Source: Actinomycetota bacterium (GTDB lineage Bacteria > Actinomycetota > Thermoleophilia > Solirubrobacterales > 70-9). Taken from it: a DNA stretch of 7,351 nucleotides. The translations under genes and the position numbers were made by a program. Below are positions 1 to 6,905 of this stretch, piece after piece. The notes under the pieces were generated by a model. It was not told the origin of the DNA. It saw only the letters and a list, made by a program, of their open reading frames with translations, and did not search any database. Position 1 is the first letter of the stretch. The number at the start of each line of letters is the position of its first letter. Where the stretch lies: NCBI GenBank assembly GCA_005884305.1, contig VAYL01000064.1, positions 1 to 7,351 of the forward strand. The letters are read 5' to 3'.

Positions 1-5
1 CGGCG

Positions 6-471
<466 letters not shown>

Positions 472-1488
472 TCAGCTCCGCTTGCCGCCCTGCCGCGACT
501 CGAACTTCGCGCCCGCGTGCAGGAGCGCGGGCACCTGGTCGATCGGGTTCGGCGTGTTGAGCAGCACGGCGCCCAGCTCGTGGCCGTCGATCCTCTGCGT
601 GATCACGTAGCACCGGCCGGCGGCGTCGGTATACCCGGTCTTCAGGCCCGTGATGCCCTTCATGCCCTCGATGATGAAGGGGTTGTTGTTGTAGAGATCG
701 AGGTAGTTCCCCTTGATCGGGAACGGAAACCGCGCCTCCCTCGTTCCGACCACTTGCCGGATCCACGGGTTCGCCAGATCCGCGCGCGCGAGCATGGCCA
801 GATCCGTCGCGCACGAGTAGTTCCCCTTGTCGAGGATCCCGCTCGGCGTCGAGAAGCGGGAGCAGTGAAGCCCCAGCCGCTTGCGCCATGAGTTCATCCG
901 GCGGACGAACGCCCCCACTGTCCCCGCGTCGTGCTGGGCGAGCGCGATCGCCGCATCGTTCCCGGACACCAGCAGGAGGCCGTCGAAGAGATCCTTGAGC
1001 GGCACCTTCTTCCCTTTCGGGAGGACGCCCACGCCCGAGCCCTGGTAGGCGAGCGCCTGTGGTGTGATCAGGACCGACTCGTCCGGCTTGTGCCGCCTGG
1101 CGATGATGAGCGAGGTCATCATCTTCGTCAGGCTCGCGATCGGCAGCTCCCTGCCCGCGTCGTGGCGCCACAGCACCTGCCCCGTGTGGACGTCGAACAG
1201 GAGCCCCGCCTTCGGCTCGTTCTGAGGGGCGAACTTCACGTCCACCGGTTGGTGCCGCCCGGCTGGCTTGAGCGCGAACGGCGACGGCCGCTGATGGTGC
1301 GAGCGCCGGGCTGCCTGATGCTCCGGCCGCCGCGGCGGCTCGCGCTGGAGCAGGTGGGTGGTGAAGTGATCGGGCCGGTGCTGCGTGGAGGAATGCCATA
1401 GGTCGGAATCGACCAAGAGGAGCGCCACCGCCGCGCCCGCCAGGAGCAGCACCGCGCCCGTCGCCACCCAGAGCTTCATCGGGTTCAC
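472..1488 (-). CDS. D-alanyl-D-alanine carboxypeptidase (S11 family penicillin-binding protein)
   Basis: This enzyme removes the terminal D-alanine from peptidoglycan stem peptides outside the cell membrane. Of 338 residues, 6-27 form one hydrophobic segment, a signal anchor or uncleaved signal peptide. Residues about 30-82 form a His/Arg/Pro-rich linker with eight histidines. The catalytic domain starts near 84. All three penicillin-binding motifs are present: SLTK at 119-122 (Ser119, Lys122), SGN at 175-177 and KTG at 283-285. The protein ends about 50 residues after KTG, so it lacks the C-terminal beta-sandwich domain of PBP5-type enzymes. Either GTG at 1488 or ATG at 1479, three codons later, could be the start. 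Neither has a clear Shine-Dalgarno, and an inverted repeat lies just before. The frame stops at TGA 474-472. A longer overlapping reading frame in another phase is a shadow. Confidence 0.93.
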   Translation of the reverse strand: MNPMKLWVATGAVLLLAGAAVALLLVDSDLWHSSTQHRPDHFTTHLLQREPPRRPEHQAARRSHHQRPSPFALKPAGRHQPVDVKFAPQNEPKAGLLFDVHTGQVLWRHDAGRELPIASLTKMMTSLIIARRHKPDESVLITPQALAYQGSGVGVLPKGKKVPLKDLFDGLLLVSGNDAAIALAQHDAGTVGAFVRRMNSWRKRLGLHCSRFSTPSGILDKGNYSCATDLAMLARADLANPWIRQVVGTREARFPFPIKGNYLDLYNNNPFIIEGMKGITGLKTGYTDAAGRCYVITQRIDGHELGAVLLNTPNPIDQVPALLHAGAKFESRQGGKRS

Positions 1489-1492
1489 GTTC

Positions 1493-1520
1493 TAGCGCGC
1501 CTGGCTGATCGCGCGCGCTA
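1493..1520 (-). repeat. Perfect 8-bp inverted repeat on the stop codon of the small gene
   Basis: TAGCGCGC and GCGCGCTA form a perfect 8-bp stem around a 12-nt loop. On the minus strand the left arm begins with the TAG stop of the 57-residue gene, and the right arm ends 4 nt before the GTG candidate start of the carboxypeptidase. No T-run follows, so a rho-independent terminator is not shown. In RNA the stem could limit initiation at the next gene, or trim or protect the upstream message. Chance is possible, since the arms are mostly GC alternation. Confidence 0.4.
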
Positions 1521-1691
1521 CTTCCTCGGCGGGTTCCGGATCGCCCCGAGGACGGCGAGCATGAGCATGACGATGATCAGGAACGAAATGACGGTGAAGA
1601 TGTCGATGCCGTACTGCGCGGCGACCGAGGCGGTCGCCGCGCCGAAGAACAGACAGAAGGCGAGCGCGATCCACAGCAGCGCTTCACGCAT
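1518..1691 (-). CDS. Small two-helix membrane protein of unknown function
   Basis: This is a 57-residue protein starting at ATG 1691, with a modest Shine-Dalgarno-like GGCGGA upstream. It has two hydrophobic stretches, about residues 4-24 and 31-51, with a short polar turn (QYGID, 26-30) between them and a basic tail (RNPPRK, 52-57). No known domain is recognised. It lies 41 nt after the rhomboid stop and 29 nt before the carboxypeptidase, in the same direction, so it is probably co-transcribed with them. The frame is open further upstream to 1835 inside the rhomboid gene, but the upstream part is antisense-like filler and the membrane protein begins naturally at MREALLW. The even hydrophobic pattern and the good spacing make a real gene more likely than a chance frame. 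The role is unknown. Confidence 0.65.
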   Translation of the reverse strand: MREALLWIALAFCLFFGAATASVAAQYGIDIFTVISFLIIVMLMLAVLGAIRNPPRK

Positions 1692-1732
1692 GCGAGTTTC
1701 CGCCGGCTCTGGAAGGGACTCTGCGCATGCGC

Positions 1733-2590
1733 TCAGGCGAACCGGCCCGGGGGTCCCAGCGCTTTTCCCGGGTATCGATTCGCGAACAGCCTGATCGCAG
1801 CGAGACCAAAGACAAAGCCGCCGACGTGCGCCCAATATGCGATCCCCTCACCTCCACCGACGCTGGTCGTGACCTGGCCGAGCGCGGGGAGGAACTGCAG
1901 GAAGAACCAGATCGCGAGCAGGATGGCTGCGGGAATCTCGATGATGGTCACGAACAGGATGATGATCAGGACGGTCAGCACGCGCGCCCGCGGAAACAGG
2001 AGCAGGTACCCGCCCAGCACGCCGGCGATTGCGCCGCTCGCCCCGATCGCGGGGACCGTCGAGGATGCGGTCAGGAGCGCCTGCGTGTAGGCGGCGACTA
2101 CGCCGGCGAGCAGATAGAACGCGATGAAGCGCGGCCTGCCCATCGAGTCCTCGACGTTGTTGCCGAAGATCCAGAGGAACAGCATGTTGAAGGCGATGTG
2201 GAGGATTCCGCCGTGCAGGAACATCGAGGTGAAGATCGTCGCCCACCACGGGGGCGAGTCCAGCGGGGTGAACTGCGGCAGCCGCTGCGCCGTCCGGTAC
2301 TCGGAGGTTCCCTGGCAGACGACCTGAAGTGAGCTCGAAGCACTGGACCCGTTGCGCACCTGGCCCACCGCGCAATCCTTCCCCGGGTGCGTCAGCCGGT
2401 AGGGGATCGCGCCGTACTCGAGCGTCGTCTCATCCCGCTGCGAGATACCGGGAACCTTGGGCGAGGTGCTCGAGTTCGGGTCCGAGGATTGCGTCAGCTG
2501 CCAGGCAAAGACCGCGATGTTGATGACGATCAACGCGACCGTCACGATCGGGAACCGCAGCGTCGGGATGTTGTCCTTGACCGGGATCAG
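1733..2590 (-). CDS. Rhomboid-family intramembrane serine protease
   Basis: This integral membrane protease cleaves transmembrane segments of other proteins within the bilayer. Read from CTG at 2590 it has 285 residues. The first helix is about 17-32. HGGILHIAFNMLF starts at 126 (His126, His131, Asn135). The nucleophile is Ser185 in GASGAIAG, and the catalytic partner is His255 in YWAHVGGF, so the Ser/His dyad is complete. About six transmembrane segments are visible. The loop between helices 1 and 2 is long (about 85 residues) and carries Cys73 and Cys92, which could pair outside the cell. The first standard start codon is GTG at 2545, but the 15 codons before it encode LIPVKDNIPTLRFPI, which looks like the usual start of such proteins (M-I-P-x-K-D-N-x-P), and a stop lies five codons before the CTG. 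The CTG is therefore the better start, though unproven. No good Shine-Dalgarno is seen. The substrate is unknown. Confidence 0.92.
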   Translation of the reverse strand: MIPVKDNIPTLRFPIVTVALIVINIAVFAWQLTQSSDPNSSTSPKVPGISQRDETTLEYGAIPYRLTHPGKDCAVGQVRNGSSASSSLQVVCQGTSEYRTAQRLPQFTPLDSPPWWATIFTSMFLHGGILHIAFNMLFLWIFGNNVEDSMGRPRFIAFYLLAGVVAAYTQALLTASSTVPAIGASGAIAGVLGGYLLLFPRARVLTVLIIILFVTIIEIPAAILLAIWFFLQFLPALGQVTTSVGGGEGIAYWAHVGGFVFGLAAIRLFANRYPGKALGPPGRFA

Positions 2591-2610
2591 GGGGCGCGAA
2601 GCCTAAGCGG

Positions 2611-2683
2611 GACCCGATCGCGAGGCCGGGTCGTCGCGAATCCCGTGCCTGGTCCAGGCTCCTGAACGCTCGGGAAGATCCCG
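2611..2683 (-). repeat. Three short inverted repeats in the lipA-rhomboid gap
   Basis: The 117-bp gap between the lipA stop (2708) and the likely rhomboid start (2590) holds no gene that I can support. It contains three inverted repeats in a row: CGGGA/TCCCG around 3 nt at 2671-2683, the near-palindrome GCCTGG-T-CCAGGC at 2647-2659, and GACCCG/CGGGTC around 10 nt at 2611-2632. None is followed by a T-run on the transcribed strand, so a classical intrinsic terminator is not shown. They may still mark an operon boundary or an mRNA processing or stability region. Short GC-rich inverted repeats also occur by chance in such DNA. Confidence 0.35.
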
Positions 2684-2707
2684 GGCGGCGGGGGCGCCGC
2701 GGCTGGC

Positions 2708-3664
2708 TCAGGCCGCCGCGGCGCGGCCGTCGGCGACTTCGCGCGCGCTCTCGTCGGCGTGGTAGGAGCTGCGGACGAGCGGCCCCGAGGCGACCGACTC
2801 GAACCCGAGGTCGTAGGCCGCGTCCCGGAGCGCGTCGAACTCCTCCGGGTGCCAGTACCGAATCACCGGTAGATGCTGCTCCGTCGGCCGTAGGTACTGA
2901 CCGACGGTGAGGATCTGGACGCGGTGGTCGCGCAGGGTCGCGAACGCCTCGACCATCTCGTCGAACGTCTCGCCCAATCCGACCATCAGCCCGGACTTGG
3001 TCACGACCTCGTCGCCGCCCATCTCCTTGGCCAGACGCAGCACGCGGGCGGAGCGCATGAAGTCCGACCCGCGGCGCGCCTTCGGGTAGAGCCGCGGCAC
3101 CGTCTCGACGTTGTGGTTGAAGACGTCGGGGCGCTCGTGGACCACCTTCGCCAGCGGCATCTCCTGGCCGCGGAAGTCGGGGGTGAGCACCTCGACCTTG
3201 CAGTGGGGCGCGAGCATCCTGATCGACCGGATCACGCCGACGAAGGCACCCGCCCCATAGTCGGGCAGGTCGTCGCGGTCCACGCTCGTGACGACGGCGT
3301 GCCGGAGTCCCATCTTGCGGACCTGGTTCGCCACGCGCATCGGCTCCAGCGGGTCGTTCCATGTCGGCTTGCCGGTCTGCACGTTGCAAAAGCCGCAGCG
3401 CCTCGTGCAGACGTCGCCGAGGATCATGAAGGTCGCGGTCCCACGCTCCCAGCACTCGCCGACGTTCGGGCAGTTCGCCTCCTGACAGACCGTGTGGAGA
3501 TTGTCGGCCTCGATCGCCGACTTCAGGCGGCGGTACGTAGGCCCGCCCGGCGCGGGGACCTTCAGCCACGGAGGTTTGCGCTCCCGGAATGGCCGTCCCT
3601 CGGCGACGCGCGTCCCGCCGGGCTTGGCCCGCGACCGAGTGACGTGAAGGGCGCCCGACTCCAT
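2708..3664 (-). CDS. lipA: Lipoyl synthase LipA (radical SAM)
   Basis: LipA inserts two sulfur atoms into octanoyl groups on E2 and H proteins, completing the lipoyl cofactor. The protein has 318 residues. The auxiliary iron-sulfur cluster cysteines sit in the family pattern CX4CX5C (Cys60, Cys65, Cys71). The radical SAM cluster is CX3CX2C (Cys86, Cys90, Cys93). The C-terminal RSSY at 298-301 supplies the serine that binds the auxiliary cluster. TPDFRGQ at 161-167 and VFNHNVETVPRLYP at 181-194 are further conserved stretches. All key residues are present, so it should be active. The start ATG at 3664 lies 5 nt after the lipB stop with no strong Shine-Dalgarno, which suggests coupling to lipB. 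The frame is open further upstream into lipB, but that part has no LipA similarity and was not used. A short Ala-rich tail (RAAAA) ends the protein. Confidence 0.96.
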   Translation of the reverse strand: MESGALHVTRSRAKPGGTRVAEGRPFRERKPPWLKVPAPGGPTYRRLKSAIEADNLHTVCQEANCPNVGECWERGTATFMILGDVCTRRCGFCNVQTGKPTWNDPLEPMRVANQVRKMGLRHAVVTSVDRDDLPDYGAGAFVGVIRSIRMLAPHCKVEVLTPDFRGQEMPLAKVVHERPDVFNHNVETVPRLYPKARRGSDFMRSARVLRLAKEMGGDEVVTKSGLMVGLGETFDEMVEAFATLRDHRVQILTVGQYLRPTEQHLPVIRYWHPEEFDALRDAAYDLGFESVASGPLVRSSYHADESAREVADGRAAAA

Positions 3665-3669
3665 GCGAT

Positions 3670-4365
3670 CTAAGCTAGCGCGGGCTCTGTGCGAGCCGCG
3701 AGCTCGTCCGCGGAGACCTCGCGTGGCTCCCGACCGTAGATCTCGCCGAACCGGTCCCGGACCGTGGTCGCGAACGCGTCGAGGTCCTGCTCGGCCCCGA
3801 GCTCGCGGGTCAGCGACGTCATGCGGCACGACTCGATGCCGCACGGCACGATCCACTCGAATGGCTGGAGATCGTTGTTGACGTTGATCGCGAAGCCATG
3901 CGTGGTGACGCCGCGGCTGACATGCACCCCAATGGATCCGATCTTCCGGCGCTCTGGCGTCCAGACGCCGGTGAGCCCATCGACGACCTCGGCCTCGACG
4001 CCCCAGTCGCCGAGCGCGCCGATGGTCATCCGCTCCATCCGCCGGATGTAGTCATGGACGTCGTCGCCATAGGGCTTGAGGCTCATGATCGGGTAGCCGA
4101 CGAGCTGTCCCGGGCCGTGGTAGGTGACGCGTCCGCCGCGATCGGTCTCGGTCACCTCGATCCCCTGCATCCGGTACCAGTCTTCGCCCATCGGCAACTC
4201 GTCCGCGGTCGTGCGGCGCCCCTTCGTGTAGACGGGCGGGTGCTCGAGGAGAAGGAGGACATCGGGGACCGAGTCCGCCTGCCGCGCGCGCTCGATCTCC
4301 TTCTGCAACTGGCGCGCGTCCTCGTAGGGCACTAGCCCCAGTCGAGCGGTCAGGACCTCGTCCAC
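3670..4365 (-). CDS. lipB: Lipoyl(octanoyl) transferase LipB
   Basis: LipB moves an octanoyl group from acyl carrier protein to the target lysine of lipoyl domains, the first step of lipoate assembly in the cytoplasm. At 231 residues it has normal family length. Seen in order are EHPPVYTKGRR at 41-51, RGGRVTYHGPGQLVGYP at 76-92, RKIGSIGVHV at 140-149 with the expected catalytic Lys141, and VPCGI at 173-177 with the catalytic Cys175. A second nearby cysteine is at 180. The start is GTG at 4365, 15 nt after the stop of the amino acid dehydrogenase. It gives the usual N-terminus (RLGLVPYEDA at 8-17), but no clear Shine-Dalgarno precedes it, so expression may depend on translation of the gene before it. 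lipA follows after 5 nt. The neighbouring E2 gene is a direct substrate of this enzyme. Confidence 0.96.
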   Translation of the reverse strand: MDEVLTARLGLVPYEDARQLQKEIERARQADSVPDVLLLLEHPPVYTKGRRTTADELPMGEDWYRMQGIEVTETDRGGRVTYHGPGQLVGYPIMSLKPYGDDVHDYIRRMERMTIGALGDWGVEAEVVDGLTGVWTPERRKIGSIGVHVSRGVTTHGFAINVNNDLQPFEWIVPCGIESCRMTSLTRELGAEQDLDAFATTVRDRFGEIYGREPREVSADELAARTEPALA

Positions 4366-4380
4366 AGCAGGATCAGTCTG

Positions 4381-5520
4381 TCACGCGGCGGCCGGCCGTT
4401 CGGCGCCTGCGGCTTGCAGGCGCTCGAGCGCCACCGCGCGCGCGGCGTTGAGAGGGGTGATCGCCCGTTTCTGCGCGGTCCGGAGGATCTCCTCGAGGTT
4501 TCGCTCGATGCCCAGCACGAGCTCGCGGGCGTGCTCCTCGCTGTAGCCGCGGATCTCGCGGTACACGTGGATCAGGCCGCCGGCGTTCACCACGAAGTCG
4601 GGCGCATAGAGAATCCCGCGCGCGGCGAGGGCCTCGGCCAGCGACTCGTCGGCGAGCTGGTTGTTCGCGCAGCCGCAGACGATCTCGCAACGCAGGAGCG
4701 GGAGGTTCGCGGCGTCGATGGCGCCGCCCAGCGCGCACGGCGCGAGGATGTCGCATTCGGCGACGATCTCCTCGTCGGGCTTGATCCAGCGCGCCCCAAG
4801 CTCCTCGGCGACGCGGCGCTTGGCCGGATCGATGTCAGAGGCCGCCACCTCGGCGCCATGGTCCACCAGCCGTCGCGCGAGCTTCGCGCCGACGTGCCCG
4901 AGACCGGCGATCACGACCCGGCGCCCGGCGAGCTCTGGCGATCCGAAGCGAACACGCGCGCAGGCGCGCATCGACGCTTCTACGCCCACCGCCGTGAACG
5001 GGCTGGGATCGCCCGAGCCGCCACGCTCGGGCGGAAGGCCAGTGACGTGCTCGGTGCGCTCGTTGATGACCACCAGGTCCGCCGGGGACATGCCGACGTC
5101 CTCCGCCGTGATGTACCGGCCGCCCAGGGACTCGACGAGATCGCCGAAATCCAGCAGCAGATCGTCGCGCTCCCGTCCGACCGGGGCCCGTGCCGGCCCG
5201 CAGATGACGCCCTTCCCACCACCGAGAGCCAGCCCCGCGGCGGCGGCCTTGAACGTCATGCCACGGGCCAGACGCAGCGCGTCGCGGACGGCATCGGTCG
5301 TCGCCGGGTAGTGCCACAGCCGGGCCCCGCCGAGGGCGGGTCCCAGGGCAGTCGAGTGGACCGCAACGATCACGTAGTGCCCGCTGCGCGAGCCGCGATG
5401 GAGCACCAGGTCCTCGTGCTCGAGCGCTACCGGAGCGACCGCGCCGGTCTGCGCCTCTGAGCCCGGCAGGACCGCGCCCGGAGCCGGGGCCGACGAGCGT
5501 GGGGTGGCGACGGCGCTCAT
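4381..5520 (-). CDS. Leu/Phe/Val dehydrogenase family protein (Glu/Leu/Phe/Val dehydrogenase)
   Basis: The protein is a 379-residue NAD(P)-dependent amino acid dehydrogenase that would oxidatively deaminate a branched-chain or aromatic amino acid to its 2-oxo acid. The substrate domain holds ALGPALGGARLWHYP near 58-72, the catalytic region RGMTFKAAAAG with Lys91, the glycine-rich GGGKG at 100-104 and TAEDVGMS at 138-145 with Asp141. The Rossmann domain holds GLGHVG at 206-211, with an acidic residue at the end of the second strand (Asp229 or Asp231) as is typical for NAD binding. NAGG follows at 312-315. The glycine-rich GGGK style matches leucine/valine/phenylalanine dehydrogenases better than glutamate dehydrogenase. 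The first 30 or so residues are a low-complexity Ala/Pro/Ser extension that the family usually lacks. The start ATG at 5520 has a strong Shine-Dalgarno and overlaps the E2 stop by 4 nt. The position between a 2-oxo acid dehydrogenase and the lipoylation genes suggests it feeds branched-chain 2-oxo acids to that complex. Exact substrate is unproven. Confidence 0.9.
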   Translation of the reverse strand: MSAVATPRSSAPAPGAVLPGSEAQTGAVAPVALEHEDLVLHRGSRSGHYVIVAVHSTALGPALGGARLWHYPATTDAVRDALRLARGMTFKAAAAGLALGGGKGVICGPARAPVGRERDDLLLDFGDLVESLGGRYITAEDVGMSPADLVVINERTEHVTGLPPERGGSGDPSPFTAVGVEASMRACARVRFGSPELAGRRVVIAGLGHVGAKLARRLVDHGAEVAASDIDPAKRRVAEELGARWIKPDEEIVAECDILAPCALGGAIDAANLPLLRCEIVCGCANNQLADESLAEALAARGILYAPDFVVNAGGLIHVYREIRGYSEEHARELVLGIERNLEEILRTAQKRAITPLNAARAVALERLQAAGAERPAAA

Positions 5521-6905
5521 CGCGATACCTCCCAGGTCTCCAAGCGGGCTTTGACCTTCGCGAGGAAGCGGGCCGCGTCGGCTCCGTCGAGTGCCCGGTG
5601 GTCCCACGACATGCAGAGGTAGGTCATCGGGTGGATCGCGATGGAGTCGCCATCCTCGCCCTCGACCACAACGGGCCGCTTGACGATCGCCTCGAGATCG
5701 AGGATCGCCACCTGCGGCTGGTTGATGATCGGCGTCGCAAGCACGGCGCCGAACTGGCCGGGGTTCGTGATGGTGAACGTGCCGCCGTGGACCTCGTCGG
5801 GATCGAGCTTGCCGGCCCGCGCCCGTTCGGCGACGTCCGAGATCGCAGCGGCCATGCCCTCGAGGCTCAGGCGCTGCGCGCGCCGGATGACCGGGACGAT
5901 CAGCCCGTCGTCCAGAGCGACCGCGATCCCGAGGTTGACGTCGTCGTGGTAGACGAGCTCGTCGCCGTCGACCGATGCATTCAGGCGCGGGTGCTCCTGT
6001 AGCGCCTCGACGGTTGCACGCGCGACGAACGCCAGATAGGTCAGGCTGACCCCGCGACGCTTCATCGCGTCGCGCAGCTCGCCGCGCCTGGCGGCGACGC
6101 GCGCGAAGTCCGCCTCCACGATGGTCGTGCAGTGCGCGGCGGTGCGCCTGCTGCCGGTCATGTGGCGGGCGATCGCCTGGCGCATCACCGACATCGGTTC
6201 GCGGCGCGTCGGTCCCACCAGCTCCCCGACCCCCGGAGGCGGAGCGCCGGCCGGTGCAGCCGGGGCTGCCTCGGTCCCGGCCTCGCTCGGCTGCGGCGCA
6301 TCCGCCTCGTCGGGTCGGTAGGGGGACTCGATGTGAAGGAGGGGCTCCGGCCGTCCTTCCGGAGCGCCCTCCTGTCCCTCGATGTATGCGAGAACGTCTT
6401 TCTTGCGCACCCGGCCGCCGATGCCGGTGCCCTTCACCTGCTCGAGATCGACGCCGTGCTTGTCGGCGATGCGGCGGACGACGGGGGAGTAGAACCGCGA
6501 GCGGTCCTCCTCGCCGTTCGGCGCGGGCGCCTGCTCGGCTTGCGGAGGCGCTGCCTCGGTTCGCGGCGGCGGAGCCTCCGCGGCGGGCTGGCCGCCGTTC
6601 GCCGCGTGCTCGTCGGGATGGGCTTCACCGGGCTTGGCCTCGGCGTCGATCCGCGCGAGCGGCGTCCCCACCGCGACGGTGGTCCCGGGCTCCACGAGGA
6701 TCTCCTGCATCCGGCCGCTCGCGGGCGCCGGGATCTCCACGTCGATCTTGTCCGTCGTCACGTCGCAGACGGGCTCGTCGGCCTCGATCCAGTCGCCGGG
6801 GCGCTTTCTCCATTCGACGATCGTGCCCTCGGCGACGGAGACGCCCATCTGTGGCATCACGACGTCGACAGCGGTGGCGGCCTGCTCAGTAGGCGAGGAG
6901 CTCAC
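5517..6905 (-). CDS. Dihydrolipoamide acyltransferase, E2 component of a 2-oxo acid dehydrogenase complex
   Basis: This is the core subunit that takes the acyl group from E1 on its lipoyl arm and passes it to CoA in the cytoplasm. The protein has 462 residues and the standard E2 layout. The lipoyl domain spans about 13-88, with the modified lysine at Lys53 in TTDKID. An Ala/Pro/Glu-rich linker covers about 89-135. The peripheral subunit-binding domain is at about 137-175 (SPVVRRIADKHGVDL, then GTGIGGRVRKKDV), followed by a second Ala/Pro linker to about 228. The acyltransferase domain spans about 235-460, with the catalytic motif DHRALDG at 435-441 (His436, Asp440). There is a single lipoyl domain, the usual number for branched-chain and oxoglutarate-type E2. 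The start is GTG at 6905, behind a strong Shine-Dalgarno. The stop TGA overlaps the next start as ATGA, so translation is probably coupled. The linkers are of normal composition for the family. Substrate class (branched-chain versus pyruvate) is an inference from context. Confidence 0.95.
   Translation of the reverse strand: MSSSPTEQAATAVDVVMPQMGVSVAEGTIVEWRKRPGDWIEADEPVCDVTTDKIDVEIPAPASGRMQEILVEPGTTVAVGTPLARIDAEAKPGEAHPDEHAANGGQPAAEAPPPRTEAAPPQAEQAPAPNGEEDRSRFYSPVVRRIADKHGVDLEQVKGTGIGGRVRKKDVLAYIEGQEGAPEGRPEPLLHIESPYRPDEADAPQPSEAGTEAAPAAPAGAPPPGVGELVGPTRREPMSVMRQAIARHMTGSRRTAAHCTTIVEADFARVAARRGELRDAMKRRGVSLTYLAFVARATVEALQEHPRLNASVDGDELVYHDDVNLGIAVALDDGLIVPVIRRAQRLSLEGMAAAISDVAERARAGKLDPDEVHGGTFTITNPGQFGAVLATPIINQPQVAILDLEAIVKRPVVVEGEDGDSIAIHPMTYLCMSWDHRALDGADAARFLAKVKARLETWEVSR
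5528..5533 (-). promoter_or_regulatory. Ribosome binding site of the amino acid dehydrogenase gene
   Basis: The minus strand reads GGGAGG within the last codons of E2, 7 nt before ATG at 5520. It supports that ATG, and therefore the roughly 30-residue N-terminal extension of the dehydrogenase, over a later internal start. Confidence 0.8.

Noticed and set aside
1723..1732. 10-bp perfect palindrome GCGCATGCGC after the rhomboid stop, as a possible operator
   Set aside because: It is short, GC-rich, present once, and not beside a recognisable promoter.
2430..3569. 379-residue minus-strand frame spanning lipA and the gap into the rhomboid gene
   Set aside because: It is out of phase with both real genes and of shadow composition. 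It bridges the gap only because stop codons are rare in GC-rich DNA.
2924..3673. 249-residue plus-strand frame, and the 277-residue plus-strand frame at 6132-6965
   Set aside because: They are antisense to lipA and E2 respectively, rich in Arg, Ala, Asp and His as typical shadows, and have no domain or plausible start signal.
3665..3856. Upstream extension of lipA by about 64 residues
   Set aside because: The extension lies inside lipB in another phase, is Arg-rich and has no LipA similarity. ATG 3664 gives the normal length.
4414..5460. 348-residue open frame on the plus strand
   Set aside because: It is fully antisense to the amino acid dehydrogenase, which has clear motifs. Long antisense frames are expected in GC-rich genes, and the translation shows no recognisable domain.
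6220..6320. Ala/Pro-rich stretches of E2 as possible repeats
   Set aside because: They are the ordinary flexible linkers between E2 domains, without a regular repeat unit.
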